Of a DNA stretch of 64,000 bases, positions 20,825-32,516 are shown in pieces. The number at the start of each line of letters is the position of its first letter. Within the stretch, counting starts at the first letter, position 1. The translations under genes and the position numbers were made by a program. The notes under the pieces were generated by a model, which was not told where the DNA came from, did no database searches, and saw only the letters and a list, made by a program, of their open reading frames with translations. Source of the stretch: Ornithodoros turicata (taxonomy: Eukaryota; Arthropoda; Arachnida; Ixodida; Argasidae); contig NC_088203.1 in NCBI RefSeq assembly GCF_037126465.1, positions 94,364,668 to 94,428,667 of the forward strand. The letters are read 5' to 3'.

Positions 20825-21772
20825 AGTCACATAACCAGAAACGACGACGAGGCTGCTACGAAGAGGTGGCTGTGAGTACTCGCGGTAGAACCAACAGTAG
20901 AAGGCGAATTTCCTTCAAAGGGTGATAATGGTACCTTACAGATGGGATATGAATGCGCTGACGACTTTTTTTTTCTCGCTTATGAAAAAGTACACATGTA
21001 GACATTCAAAATGTTATGAGAGAGGGTGTTTTCCACAAAGGCACATTTATTTTACTTCCTATAGAAGACCTCAACTAACGAATGAGCTGCAGCGGAGTAT
21101 GATGAGGGAAAAAATCATCTTTTTTATCGTTTAAGGAAAAATACACCTGTAGATTTTCAATATGTTACAGGACACGACTTGTGCTACAAATGGCACGGTT
21201 TCTTTCGCCTCCTAGACGACCTCAGGTATGTGAAAATATTATCTGAAAAGTGTCACTTTTTACGAATGCTCGATATTCTCGATTGCTTAGTTAAGCAATG
21301 AACACAGGTCAGCTTCAAGTTTTTATGTGAAGCGAATCTCCATACAGTAGTTTATGAGCATAAATAATCTCGGGCTCCTGAGAAAATGGTAACTTGCCAA
21401 ACATTTATCGTAAACTTGACCCAAGACGCGCTCCGTTATTGAGCTCTTACGACGTCACCGTATTTGTGCTCGTTCCATATGCTCTTTGAGAAGCTAGATG
21501 GACCCTTCCCGTCTAGCACCAGACAATTAAAGAAAGCGCAGAAATGTCGTCTGTATGTGTCAGAAGGACGCCCGGAACGGACAACACTTTTTCATGTTTT
21601 GGGCCGAGTTCGTGGCGCTCCCAATGCTCAAGAAAGCAAAATATCGAGAAAAGAAGTTTATGTCCTACATACACACCAATTAGGGAATGCATAAAAATTT
21701 TTTCAGTGAAATCTAAGAGGGTCGAGCTACACCTCTGGCTGGTTTCGGCTGGAATGGCCCAGCTGTCCTGTA
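20825..21772. repeat. Right arm of large foldback element
   Basis: Reverse complement of 15626-16560, ending GGCTGGAATGGCCCAGCT. Indels separate the arms, so they are old compared with the 1607-1955 palindrome. I see no convincing target duplication outside the arms. Confidence 0.8.
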
Positions 21773-22232
21773 AATGGCCGGTATTGAACCAAACCATGTG
21801 ATGTGAGAAAACCCAAAAAGCTTGTTTTATTCGTTCATTATTAGAATAATACAACTTACTCGACACACATATTTGAAAATCACATTAAACAATAATTTTC
21901 GGACTTACCTGAACGCGCCTGCAGCACCGCTCTATAGTGCAGACAACAAACACCATCAACGTAATCACATTATGCGGCACAAAACTGACACAAGTATAGC
22001 TCTTCACTCGCGTAACGGGATTCATAGCTGGATGCACAAGCATACAAGCGACTTGGAATCACATGCAAATGCTTCCGCAAAACTTAGTTGGAACTCGTTT
22101 TCCTCCTAATGCATTTGCTCTATAAATGCAAATATGTTCTCGAAATCCTGGATGTCCCGCTTAGCATTATAGAGCGTACAAACCGTAGTCGAATGCTTTT
22201 GCATGATTCTGTGAAACTGTAGAAGAATTTTG
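21773..22232. other. Unassigned A+T-rich stretch
   Basis: No coding or repeat signature recognised. Confidence 0.4.
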
Positions 22233-22253
22233 TCGCGCGCGCGCGTGCGCGTG

Positions 22254-22313
<60 letters not shown>

Positions 22314-22372
22314 TGTGTGTATGTGTGTGGTTGTGTGGGTGTGTATAGGTGTGGGTGCGTGGGGGGGGGGGG
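22233..22372 (+). repeat. CG/GT/GCGT microsatellite ending in a G tract
   Basis: (CG)n, then (GT)n, then about fifteen copies of GCGT, then (GT)n and twelve G residues. Alternating purine-pyrimidine of this length can adopt Z-DNA. Long open frames of His-Thr or Cys-Val repeats across it are artefacts of the repeat. Confidence 0.95.
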
Positions 22373-23862
22373 GTGCGCGCGATGTTCATAGCGCGATTTG
22401 CATGGCCGCACCGGATGGCCACAAAAGAAAAAGACAAGGAAAAGGTGCTGCCCCAGAGTGCAGCATAAAGAGAACCCCATTTATGCTGCGCTTTGTGATA
22501 TAAAAATATTATATAACTGATTTTACGACAGCAACTTTATTTTTAAGGTAAGGAATGGGGAGTTTCATCGCGAGGGGCGATACCCCATTGCTGATGATGA
22601 TGTGGGGAATGAAATAATGAGCCCCTTCACAATAAGGATCCAAGTCCTGTTGTGTCCAAAAAGGTCAAAAGAGCTTTGAGCGCAGAGCGCTGGTGGGCTG
22701 GATTTGACCAGGGACCAAGCAAATTTGATAGAGTGAAATGGCGAGAGTCAAGCTGGTATACAGATCTGATTGTACAGACATGAGTGCAGCTGTCCAAATG
22801 CATGTTGGCACGTGCACCATCTGGAGGACACTTGCACTAATTAGAAGTCAGCAATACGCCCTCCCCCCCCCCCCCTCCGTTTCTTGTGTTATCTGCACGC
22901 CAACAAAGGTACTCTACCGAATTTTTGTGCGTGCATGAAAGTAATTGTGTAAAGCTTGTGCTGCTTGCTTAGGTTCCCTATCTGATGACATTACACCAAT
23001 AAAGCCGAAACAGCTATGCTGTCTCTCTTCAAATCTGTGTACTCTAATGTTCGCCGGGGAGGTATGCAAAGCAGTATGCTGCGCGCAAAGCAACTGCGCG
23101 TTTTGCTACGGACACTGATATGGCGGCGCTAGCTTTAGCTTTCATTCCGAGCTTTATAATAAGTGATAGTCCGTATGGCCGCGTACGCACATGCGGCAAA
23201 TGGACGCGGATCGCGTACGCGGAGCGGAAATTTCTTGCCGCGTTGCGGGAGAAGCCGCCTCCGCGTTCCGCTTTTCATCGACCGCGCAATGCACGATTTT
23301 TAGCGGTATGCGGCACACCGTCGGCCAATCAGGTGGTCAACGGAGACTGCGTCACGCTTCTGTTTTCTTCCAGCCTCCTACGCAGTCTGCAGCACGTTGA
23401 CAGGTCGTCAGCGTCGGTATCTTGAGAGCTGCGGAACCCGCAGGCGGTTTCCCCACATGTGTACCGCATGTATAGGTACCGACCCTATATGTTCGTAGCG
23501 TCTGTCCGTAATGTTAGTGGTGTACCGTTTTCGTTCACTCTTCATCGTACATTTCTCATAGTTTTAGTTCTTTTCTTTTTTTTTTTTTCATTCTGTATGC
23601 CATCAGATCAATATAACAAATTTTCTGCATAGTATGGAGCCCTGTAGTGCGCTCTCTGGTGTTTGGCTCCCACACGTCTTTTTCACAATGCATTGGTCCA
23701 TCTCCCAGTCTTTAATTGAACGTATCCAGAACATTAGTGTCGGCTATACTGAGACTGGTCTGGAGATGGTTTAGCCTACTTGCAACACCTCTTAAAATGA
23801 TGGTCCATTATGAATTCTAAAGAAAGGGTGTGACAAGGTGATAACTTCTGTAGCTATCACCT
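22373..23862. other. Mostly unassigned; hammerhead-like fragment at 22982-23023
   Basis: CTGATGA (22982-22988), GAAA (23007-23010), CAGC-TAT-GCTG and TC follow in hammerhead order, with a proper stem III loop but a poor stem II; compare 4571-4622. A poly-C run lies at 22863-22875. Around 23185-23310 is GC-rich sequence with repeated GCGTACGCGG. No gene recognised. Confidence 0.4.
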
Positions 23863-24109
23863 ACGCTCTTAAAAATGAACTTCACCGCATAGCACGCTCC
23901 TAGCAAACCATCATCTTGGATGATATCGTTATCTGCCCTGATTTGTTGAAAACGGGAGGCGTACGTCTTTTTTGTGACACATGCTGTTCATAATTGTCAC
24001 AAAAAAGGCGTACGCCCACGTTTTCAACAAATCAGGGAAGATAACGATATCATTCGAGATGATGGTTGGCTAGGAGCGTGCTATGCTGTGAAGTTCATTT
24101 CTAAGAGTG
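23863..24109. mobile_element. Palindromic MITE, type a, complete
   Basis: A ~247-bp foldback. Left arm CGCTCTTAAAAATGAACTTC, CGCATAGCACGCTCCTAGC, TTGTTGAAAACGGGAGGCGT; right arm the mirror, ending TTCATTTCTAAGAGTG. The centre is TTCATAATTGTCAC. The core GGCGTACGCC-type palindrome occurs near the middle of the arms. Some copies are flanked by TA, suggesting a Tc1/mariner-like mover, which is inference. Confidence 0.9.
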
Positions 24110-24119
24110 CAGGTCAACA

Positions 24120-24340
24120 TAGCGTCTGATAAAGGGTGTAAAAGGGTGGTAAAAACAATTATCATATATCCAAACTGCTGCAAAGAGGTGTACGCCCCCT
24201 CGCTCACCGAATCAGAAGCGGTAACCCTATCATTCGTACGTAGCAAGTTGAACTTTGCAACCTTTTAGGCACAACATATGCGACAACTATTACCTCCTAA
24301 AAGCTGTAACCACTCCACCCTTTTTCCTAAGAGTGTGCCC
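24120..24340. repeat. Decayed MITE fragments, type b
   Basis: GAGGTGTACGCCCCCTCGCTC and ATCAGAAGCGGTAACCCTAT (24188-24231) match the right half of type b MITEs (compare 35887-35940). The remainder is unrecognisable. Confidence 0.6.
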
Positions 24341-24834
24341 CTCAATAATGATCTAGCTGACGGTTAATGACTGCACCATTCATAGCGCCTTCAAATACGC
24401 ATTACAAGCATTCATGTTATGACATTACCAGACTCGGCTGTCGCGCCTGCATTTATTTCACGAAATAACGTGACACAGAAAGAATGATAGTGGAGCATAT
24501 GTGTAAAGAACAACGGCTACCAGAATCTCCACAGACATCGATCCTTTTAAGGAGGTAAACACGAAGCTCGGGTTTCAGATGTCCCAATCCTTTCAACTAT
24601 ACTATAGTTTCAAATGCAGTGCACAGGCTCCGGCTAGGTTTTTTGGGCAGCGGACACCTTCTGTAGAGACGGGAATGTTCCCTATCCTAACCGGTAGTGA
24701 GTGCGTTGGCGGCGGTAGTGGTGATGATAATGTTGATGGTGATGGGATGAAGAAGAAACAAAGGGAATATTGGAAGCAAGTGGCCGGGAAAGGCGTGCCT
24801 ATACACGTTACAGAACACACAGAGTGCAAAATTC

Positions 24835-25095
24835 GACTCGCATACTACTCGAGTGGACTCGAATAGTACGAGTCGAATTCGACTCGTACTAACACCGCGA
24901 CGCAACTGCGGTTATGAGCGGCGTACAGACGCGTGCACAAATGGAAATAGGACAGCAGGAAGGAGGGAAAGACAGAGGCGCTTAGGAGCACGTCCTGGGC
25001 CGACGTCAGGGGGAACTGTGTCCCTGCATCACTCTGGAAAGTCTGCAGGAGAACCCAGAAAAAACCTCAGACAACACAGCCGGTGGAAGCAGTTT
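24835..25095 (-). mobile_element. SINE fragment, minus strand, second subfamily
   Basis: CGCAACTGCGGTTATGAGCG, then ACGTCCTGGGCCGACGTCAG, GGGGAACTGTGTCCC and ACCCAGAAAAAACCTCAGAC correspond to the complement of 14930-15100. The tRNA head is missing at the 25095 end. At 24835-24893 a small hairpin of ACTCGAGT/CGAGTCGAATTCGACTCG abuts it. Confidence 0.7.
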
Positions 25096-25199
25096 TTTTG
25101 GAGGGAGGATAGTCACAAAAAGGCGTACGGCCCGCGCGTTCCACAAATCGGGGGTGATTACAGTATCATTCTGTGCAATGGTGAAAGTCAGTGTTTAGA

Positions 25200-26454
25200 G
25201 TAAATGCCGCAGGTCGACTCGCGTTGAGTTTGAGCCGAAAGTAAGACCTGAGACTTGTACAGCACACGCACAACGTGTAACTGTAAGCCTGTAACTAGCA
25301 CGACACTGTACAAATGAGATCAGACGCCCTTCTATTTTTTTTTCTCTCGTATATTACAAAAAAAAAAGAACTCTGATTCGAGAAACAGGTCACGCACGCG
25401 GTATTATGGAAAAACAACATCCGAACGTAATCCTACGGGACGGGAAGTGGCATGAGAGTAAGAATAGGGGAAAGGGGGATGTGTGAGGTTGAGGGGGCGG
25501 CTTATTCAGTGACAAACATGGTTCGTGGGAAGGCGTCAGACAATTTATATGGAAATCCAACTTATAGGGAAGCTATTCTGCTTAGTTCATTGTCCCCTGA
25601 CCCGATTTCGGTGGCTGCGTTCGCTTTACTTTTGCCCCTGTCGCGGGGCTCCGTATGGGCCCAAGGGGTTATTTCAAAAGCAGCAACTGAACCCCCATGG
25701 TGCTCCGAGCAGCCTTTCTTTTTGATTGCGGACGGCGGGGGATTCGGGATAGAGAAGGGACAGAGAAATTGGCTCGGCATAAATATGTATGGAATTTGGT
25801 TATTGTATCTGATTTGTTAGACGGAAGGGAACAAGCTGCATGCTGGGACATAGATGAAGTTTGAAGGGTGTGTACAAGAAAGAGGCATAGACAGAAAAAT
25901 ATGGATGTCTGCTCGCATGTAGATGGGAAGTTGTTGTGACAGGACGAGACCTGGGTTGGTAACGAAATATCGTGCGCACGTTGATGTGATTACGTTGGTC
26001 TGCAATATAATATTCAGAACAATATTTATGAGAGAACACACCGATAATATATTTTTTAAGAAATAAATGTAATCAGATGCTAAGTGGTTCTGAATATAAT
26101 AATAACAACAATTCGTGGCTTTACGGCGCGAGGCAACTATTATCATTAGTGCCCCCATTAATTAATTAATGTTGCCCCCCACTTGATGCTTCTAAACCGT
26201 CACCAGATGACGTGAGAATGGTATTTGGCATGAGTCAGTATATTCCAGCTCCATACGAACGTCCGTCATCTGTGTGTCTATACAAACGAGATAGAGATAC
26301 ATAGAGTGCGCAACCGCCGGGCGTTTCCCCTTGAACTTTGAAGCGTCAGGAGATTTCTCGCACTCCTTCGTTCCAGGCAAAAACGAACGAAGAGCGACCC
26401 GAAAGACCAATGAAACGCGAGTGCGCGGCGCACGCTGGGTTGAAGCGGTCGTGG
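25200..26454. other. Unassigned stretch
   Basis: An open frame of ~120 codons at 25452-25820 shows no recognisable domain and is probably chance. A short fragment of MITE core (CACAAAAAGGCGTACGGCCC) lies just upstream at 25113-25132. ATTAATTAATTAATG occurs at 26157-26171. Confidence 0.35.
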
Positions 26455-26622
26455 GACACTTACGCTGTTCATAATTGTCACAAAATGACACCGTTTTCGG
26501 ACGTTTAAGTCACAAAAAGGCTTACGCCTCCCGTTTTCAAGAAATCAGGACAGATAATGATATCATTAGAGATGGTGGTTGGCTAGGAGCGTTCTATTTG
26601 GTGACGTTCATTTCTAAGAGTG
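26455..26622. mobile_element. Palindromic MITE, type a, 5'-truncated
   Basis: Has the centre (TTCATAATTGTCACAAAA) and the whole right arm (GCCTCCCGTTTTCAAGAAAT, ATGATATCATTAGAGATG, TTGGCTAGGAGCG, TTCATTTCTAAGAGTG). The left arm is lost. Confidence 0.75.
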
Positions 26623-26682
26623 TATGTGAAGCTTAGGGCCTATTTCGTGTGCTGGGGTGTAAACTTTAGGGTGAGGAGACTA

Positions 26683-26926
26683 CACTCTAAAAACAGAACT
26701 TCACCGCATAGCACGCTGTGCGCCAACCATGGCCACGAATGATAGGGTTATCGCTTCTGATTCGAAGAGCGAGGTGGGCGTACGCCTTTTTGTGGCAATT
26801 TGGATATATGAAAATTGTCACAAAAAGGCGTACGCCCCCTCTCTCTTCGAATCAGCGATCACCCCATCATTCACGGCAATAGTTGGCGCACTACGTGCTA
26901 TGCGGTGAAGTGCTGTTTTTAGAGTG
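26683..26926. mobile_element. Palindromic MITE, type b, complete
   Basis: Ends CACTCTAAAAACAG.. and ..CTGTTTTTAGAGTG; TA precedes the left end. The termini and the GAACTTCACCGCATAGCACG block match type a, but the inner arms differ (TGCGCCAACC, GAATGATAGGGTTATCGC, TTCGAAGAGCGAGGTGGGCG) before the shared GGCGTACGCC-like core. Confidence 0.9.
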
Positions 26927-27184
26927 CACGCTCTTAGCCAAACATCATTCCATGCGACATCGTTCTCCCCTTCTCCCCCTGATTTGATGAAAACGGGAGG
27001 CGTACGCCTTTCTTGTGACACTTACGCAGAAATGTTAACTGTCACAAAAAGGTGTACGCCCCGCACTTCCTACAAAGTAGTACAGATTTGTACAACTCTG
27101 TGAGAGGGAGAAAGAACTCTGAGAAAACTATGTGCAATGGTTGGCCTTCAGCGTGCTATGTGGTGAAGCTCTATTTTAAGAGTG
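26927..27184. mobile_element. Palindromic MITE, type a-related, adjoining the previous copy
   Basis: Starts CACGCTCTTAGCCAAACATC with the outer terminus missing, contains AAAACGGGAGGCGTACGCC and a recentred right arm (GGTGTACGCCCCGCACTTCC), and ends TTTTAAGAGTG. It directly abuts the type b copy. Confidence 0.7.
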
Positions 27185-29737
27185 TGCAATGTTTAGCTTA
27201 CAGCGTGTTATGCGGCAAAGTTTGATGGGGAGTATTTGTAGTTTAAGGGACAGAAGCGTATACGAAGAGGGGAGTCAAGTCCTGTAGATCACATAAACGA
27301 TTAAAAACTGCAGTTATTCCCCAATTTGCTCTTTTTGCCTTACGGTATAGTACCGCGGAAAAGTGCCCATTCGTATTTTTCGAAGGAGCGGTAATTAGTA
27401 TCACGAGGCATTCAAGAAGATCACATAATAAAAACGTGAAACTATTCACCGTAACAAAGTTTGAGCCTGTTTGTGGCAGTGCTCCTCGAATCCACCGACA
27501 CCTTTACAGCATGTGCGGTATTGTGGAGCTCATTTGTAATATCCCTCACCTCTTCGCTGTTCCACTTTGTACTAAAATTCGAATAGTGCCTTTCAAATGC
27601 ATACTTTTTCAGTATGACATCCCGACCCTTCAAATGTTTAAACGAATGAGTAAAGAAAGAATAACTACGAAGACACAAAAAGACACCGGAAGTATTAGTC
27701 GAGAATATTATTCTGTCCCATGATATTAGAGACATCATTTGTGAACCGTCTGTGTCGGAATTATATAAGAAACAATGAATAGCGAGCCTTCGTTATTCGA
27801 GATAACAAAGAAGTTAACGGCACGCCGTGCGCCTTAAAGTTATTGCTGTTACGAACTCATTTATATCCATCTGTGTCTTCCGGGCAGGTCCTTTGTTCCT
27901 TTGTGACCTTATGTTGGGCTTCTCGGTAATTAGCGTTACATTTCAGTAAAGTAAAAAAGAGAAAACCAAGAGAAACTTAACCACTAGCGTGTCTCCTTTA
28001 TATCGGAGGCTTTCAACTTATTACCCCACCCTGGGTCGCTGTAATACACACTCTGCTTCCTTCTAAATTTTCATGATGTTCCCCTGTGAAGAACACAGTA
28101 TAGAGCGAGTTTACAATCATAGCAACAAGTGGGCGTTCTTCATAACAAGATTGTTTTGACTCTGTGGTTTATCTTCTCCAATTTTGGTAGTTTGATTCAC
28201 ACTTGCCTTTTTTCTTGCTCATGCAGCCAGGGGACGAGGGGACGTACGGATGTTTTGTAACGATGAAATATATCACATGGTTGCTGGACGCTGCATTCTT
28301 CTTCATCAATCTTCGTTCCAGTATTTTGACCAGAAACCTTGACAAATTTTACTTCACGAATCACGCTACCGATTAATTTCGTTCCTTTTGAATAATGAAT
28401 TCCGCGAGGTGTATTTTTTGCACTTTAATGCTCCTTAAACTAGTTAACAGTAAAGGCTTTTCTAGAGGATAGGAAATGAAGTACAAATAATAAGAAATTT
28501 ACTGCACCTTTGGACACTGTGTCACACGCGTTTAAATACGGTACCTTTGTAGCAACGTTGACGGTAAATGCAACTTTTCTCTCTCTTTTGCAAATGCTAT
28601 TATTTTTTATTGCAAGCCTTGTAATATGGTTTGTGAAAACGTTTATGTATTTATTTATTTTGCGTCGTCACTGGTCTGTCGTTACACAATTTCAGCGTAC
28701 CGCAAACACTGTCTGATGATCACGTGGTGGTACGTGACCCTATGCAGGACGGACCTGCAAAGGTGGTCGGCTCTTTGCTTTAAAATCCGGACTGCGCAAA
28801 ATTGACGCAACACAGCCTGATTACATCTTGTGTGCACGTATTTTTTGTTTTTGTTTGGAATTTGTTGCTTGACTTATAGAAGTTCGCATCATAGTTGCAT
28901 TCTAATTGAAAGATAACGAAAGTAATAAGGAATTCCACTTCTGCGAGCTCTTATAGTTACTCTCCAACATGTCAGTGTTCACCGAAAAGACTTCTCTACT
29001 GGGTATGGTAGACGTATAGCCTCAATTTTCCTTCGAGTCCCATTCAGTTTCCACGAGGAAGTGACAGAAAGGGTTCTGCTAGTGACGGCGTATTGTATTG
29101 GGTCATCCGTCATCTTCCAACATTTTTCCCTGCCCGTGGCTGTTCACAGATGAGATTCGAATGAAGTGTCGGTATGTCTGTCATTCTGGACAGTCGAAGA
29201 TCTGTGACCTTTCGCTTTCATTGGAGGTCTCGGTTCGAGAGACCTCGTTTATAACTCTTGTACAGAAATGGAACTGCTTTTGTGAGAGAGTATAGCAAGA
29301 CGTAACTTCTAGAGGGGTTTGATGACCTCCAGAACGACTTTCGATCATTTCTCGAGAAAATGTCCGCCAACTGTGAAGCGTTTCAGGGGGGTTTGACATT
29401 TAGAACGACAGCTAATGGAATACTGATATTGCTAACAGTAATGTTGAAAATCAGTTGAAATAATCGTTTTTGATTAGTCAATACTATACTCAGAATGGTG
29501 ATAATGTTAGTAGCGCTGGTAATGGTACGTGGTGGTAATATGATTTGTAGTACGAACAAGTCGAGTCTTCGAGGTTTCGAGTGATGTATTTGAATCAGTA
29601 TTTCAATAAAATATTCTACTACTACGACTACTACAAAACGCTATGCGCCAAGAAATTGAAGTTACAGCGGGGAGCACGGATATGTAAGTAGGTAAGAGAG
29701 TTTCGTGGCGAATTCGTTACACTACGCTCTGAAAACT
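27185..29737. other. 2.5 kb without recognisable features
   Basis: A+T-rich, no exon, repeat family or RNA identified on either strand. Open frames here (longest about 98 codons) have no recognisable domain. Confidence 0.5.
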
Positions 29738-29900
29738 GTGGTGGTGGTGGTGGTAGTGCTGGAAGAGCTCGCAGTTGGCGGCCTCACACAGGTGGGCAAG
29801 GTCACGACTAACGCTCTGGCGGGAATGTGCGTCCTGGGCCGACCTCTAAGGGAACTATGCTGACATATGTCTGACAAAACTAAGGAAAAGCCAGGAAAAC
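29738..29900 (-). mobile_element. SINE, (CAC)n-tail type, 5'-truncated
   Basis: GTGGTGGTGG tail, then GGCCTCACACAGGTGGGCAA, GGTCACGACTAACGC, GTGCGTCCTGGGCCGACC and CTGACATATGTCTGACAAAAC, the complement of the family. The tRNA head is absent and MITE sequence begins at its end. Confidence 0.8.
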
Positions 29901-29960
29901 CGAGCTTCACCGTATAGCACGCTCCTAGCCAGCCATCGTCCCTAATGACAACGTTCCCCA

Positions 29961-30192
29961 TACTGTTAGAACTTCACCACATAGCACGCTCCTAGCCAAC
30001 CACCGTACCGAATGATATCATTCTGTGTCATGATTCGTTCGAAACAGGGGGAGGAGCCTATCTGGGACAAGCATAATGTGTCCCAGATAGGCGCATCTTC
30101 CCATTTTCAGCAAATAAGGACACAAAATGATATCATTCGGAATGACGGTTGGCTAGGAGCGTGCTATGTGGTGAAGTTACGTTTTAGCAGTG
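29961..30192. mobile_element. Palindromic MITE, type c variant
   Basis: Starts ACTGTTAGAACTTCACCACA and ends TTACGTTTTAGCAGTG. The inner arms carry GGAGGAGCCTATCTGGGACA / TGTCCCAGATAGGCGC instead of the GGCGTACGCC core. A fragment of another copy (29901-29960) precedes it. Confidence 0.8.
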
Positions 30193-30194
30193 TA

Positions 30195-30370
30195 CCTTGA
30201 CTTGATGAAAACGGGGGGCGTACGCCATTTTTGTGGCAATTATGAACTGCATAATGCCACAAAAATGGCGTACGCCCCCGTTTTCAGCAAGTCAGTGGAA
30301 AGAACGATGGCACTCGGGCGGGATTATGGTTGGCTAGGAGCGTGCTTTGTGGTGAAGTTCGTTTTTAAGA
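30195..30370. mobile_element. Palindromic MITE, type a, left end missing
   Basis: GATGAAAACGGGGGGCGTACG and its mirror CGTACGCCCCCGTTTTCAGC surround ATTATGAACTGCATAATGCC; the right arm ends GTTCGTTTTTAAGA. Confidence 0.8.
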
Positions 30371-30640
30371 CAGACATCCTATTCCCCGACGGTTCTTCTG
30401 CAGAACGAACTATTCCGAAACTCGCAACCTCGTGCGTTTCCTCCAAGAAACGCGCCTCGTGCCCCTCTAGTGCACCTCTCATCCACACTGCGCTTCCGTC
30501 TCATCAGTACTGCTCATCCTGCCTAAATACCCCACCATTCAACTCTCATCCCATTTTCTTCTTTTTTTTGCTATAGTCATGACGATGCCCACTCGTGTGT
30601 GGCCAGCAACGGCGGGCTATTTCGGCACCCGTGAAGTGGG
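30369..30640 (+). pseudogene. Non-LTR ORF2 C-terminus and 3' UTR with SINE-like tail
   Basis: TDILFPDGSSAERTIPKLAT aligns with the minus-strand copy at 32593-32820 (LTDVLFPEGSYAERLPKTRG). After a frameshift the 3' UTR runs TCTAGTGCACCTCTCATCC..CTCATCCTGCC to a T run and then GCTATAGTCATGACGATGCCC plus GTGGCCAGCAACGGCGGGCT. That last block is the same as the 3' end of the (CAC)n SINE, so this LINE is the probable source of the machinery that moves the SINE. Confidence 0.7.
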
Positions 30641-30780
30641 AAGTGGGGGTACCTGCTTTGAACGGTATGTATACACGTTCATGGTCTTCAGGACGGGCAA
30701 CTACATTATTATCATATTCACCCTATAGTAGCAGTATTTATTTTCAGCAATGTCCTGATCTCCCTTATCACTCCCGAGTT

Positions 30781-30948
30781 GTGCAAAGCGCGAGGCATAC
30801 GCCTTTTTGGGACAATTAACGTAACTGCATAAGTGTCTTAAAAAGGCGTACGCCTCCCGTTTTCAGCAAATCAGGTCAGATAACGATATCATTCCAGATA
30901 ATGGTTGGCTAGGAGCGTGCTATGCGGTGAAGTTCATTTCTAAGAGTG
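30781..30948. mobile_element. Palindromic MITE, type a, left arm missing
   Basis: GAGGCATACGCCTTTTTGGG, centre ATTAACGTAACTGCATAAGT, then a complete right arm to TTCATTTCTAAGAGTG. Confidence 0.8.
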
Positions 30949-31834
30949 TTCCTGAACATTTTTTGCGCCAAATACATTCTGAGCGAACGCCGCAACGACC
31001 CTTTTATACTTTTCCCTCCGTATTATCATATTTCTGAAACGGCTATATCTATACAGCAAGCCTTTATCTACAATATTTTGGGCCGGGATGGCTTGCCACG
31101 TGCGACCGTCGTCTGGCCACTTTTATGGCCTCAATTATTAGCTGGATCTGTCTATACCCGCCGTAGAGTTTTTACGATTCTCCAGAGGACCTCAGTAAAT
31201 CGGTTTACGAGGGTCGCTGGATCTTTCGTATCGACGCTTAACTGGCGTCCTTCTCGATGGATGATGTAAAATAAATATGGCGGAGAGAAACCCGAACAAA
31301 GGATCCTGACATTGCACATTTCTCTTTCGTCATCTGACTTCCTGGTTTTTATTGCCTCGTTGACGTTTAGGTGGCTGCAGTATAGATATATGTGGAAGAT
31401 AATGGTTCGTCTCCGTCGTATAACTATTGTTTTCGTGTCCAACTTTTGACATCACTTTTGCTGCCTGTCTTTCTTTATAATGCAAGAGTCGTAGCTCTAG
31501 CCATGTCATATCATTTTGTCCTTGACTTTTTTCTCGGCATACCCGTTGATAACTGTAATAGTTCGAAATTGCAACCTGGCGAATTTGGCGAATATAGACT
31601 CTGAAAAGAATGTTTTTCGTAGACAGCGGGGTAGTTGGCAGCGCTGTGTAGTCGGAGCGGTGCACTCTAAAAACAGAACTTCACGGTATAGCACGCTGTG
31701 CTTCAACCATTGCCACGAATGATACGGTTATCGCTTCTGGTGCGAAGAGAGAGGGAGGTCATAACATTAAAGCGCTACACGAACAAGGACGAAGAGAGAT
31801 ACAAGGAGTTACAAGGACGGAGAGATAGCGCCTA

Positions 31835-32042
31835 CACTCTTAAAAATGAACTTCACCGCTTAGCACGCTCCTATAGCCAACCATCATCCCCAATGATATC
31901 GTTATCTGCCCTGATTTGTTGAGAACGGGAGGCGTACGCCTTTCTTGTGTCACTTATGCTGTTCATAATTGTCACAAAATAGGCGTACGCCTCCAGTTTC
32001 CAACTAGGAGCGTGTTATGCGGTGAAGTTCATTTCTAAGAGT
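31835..32042. mobile_element. Type a MITE nested inside another MITE
   Basis: CACTCTTAAAAATGAACTTC to TTCATTTCTAAGAGTG, flanked on both sides by TA. Part of the right arm has been lost (GTTTCCAACTAGGAGCG). It is the inner layer of the 31663-32356 nest. Confidence 0.85.
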
Positions 32043-32063
32043 GTATGTGTTGTGTATCTCTCC

Positions 32064-32220
32064 CAGTGGCGGATCTAAGGGGGGGAGGGCGGTTGGACGA
32101 TCGCCCCCCCCCCAAACGTCAGATTATACATTGGATTTCTCTCTCTCCCCTCCCCCAACACGCCCTCCGACAAAGGAACCGCCCCTCCCCCCTCAAACCG
32201 ATGGTCTGGATCCGCCCCTG
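32064..32220. mobile_element. 157-bp MITE with CAGTGGCGGATC ends
   Basis: CAGTGGCGGATCTAAGGGGG opens and GGATCCGCCCCTG closes. ATCTCTCC precedes and ATCTCTCT follows, an imperfect 8-bp duplication. The interior is C-rich. A fragment of a relative lies at 41870-41915. Confidence 0.7.
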
Positions 32221-32356
32221 ATCTCTCTCCGTCCTTGTCCCTGTAACGTTTTAAAGTTATGACCTCCCTCTCGCTTCATATCAGAAGCGATAACCCTATC
32301 ATTCATGGCAATGATTGGCGCACAGCGTGCTATGCGGTGAAGTTCTATTTTTAGAG

Positions 32357-32513
32357 ACGCTTTCAGACGCTTTCAGACATATGTCGGCACAGTTCCCTTA
32401 GAAGTCGGCCCAGGACGCACATTTCCCCAGGGCGTCAGTCGTGACGTTGCCCACATACGTGAGGCCGACAACGGCAAGCCCTTTCACCACCACCACCACC
32501 ACCACCACCTGTT
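32357..32513 (+). mobile_element. SINE, (CAC)n-tail type, 5'-truncated
   Basis: ACGCTTTCAGACATATGTCG through GAAGTCGGCCCAGGACGCAC, GGGCGTCAGTCGTGACGTTG and GGCCGACAACGGCAAGCCC, then eight CAC repeats. Confidence 0.85.
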
Positions 32514-32516
32514 TTT

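Larger units (their letters stand above)
31663..32356. mobile_element. Type b MITE split by nested insertions
   Basis: The left half (CACTCTAAAAACAGAACTTC to TTCTGGTGCGAAGAGAGAGG, 31663-31755) and right half (CTCTCGCTTCATATCAGAAG to TTCTATTTTTAGAG, 32268-32356) belong to one type b copy. The centre is replaced by a palindromic insert that begins AGGTCATAACATTAAAGCGC and ends mirrored, TTTAAAGTTATGACCT. That insert is itself interrupted by a type a MITE and a CAGTGGCGGATC element. Confidence 0.8.

Noticed and set aside
22106..22503. Frames coding His-Thr or Cys-Val repeats on both strands
   Set aside because: They are translations of the GT/GCGT microsatellite.
25452..25820. A 122-codon frame
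   Set aside because: No recognisable motif, no splice context, low-complexity ends. Treated as chance.
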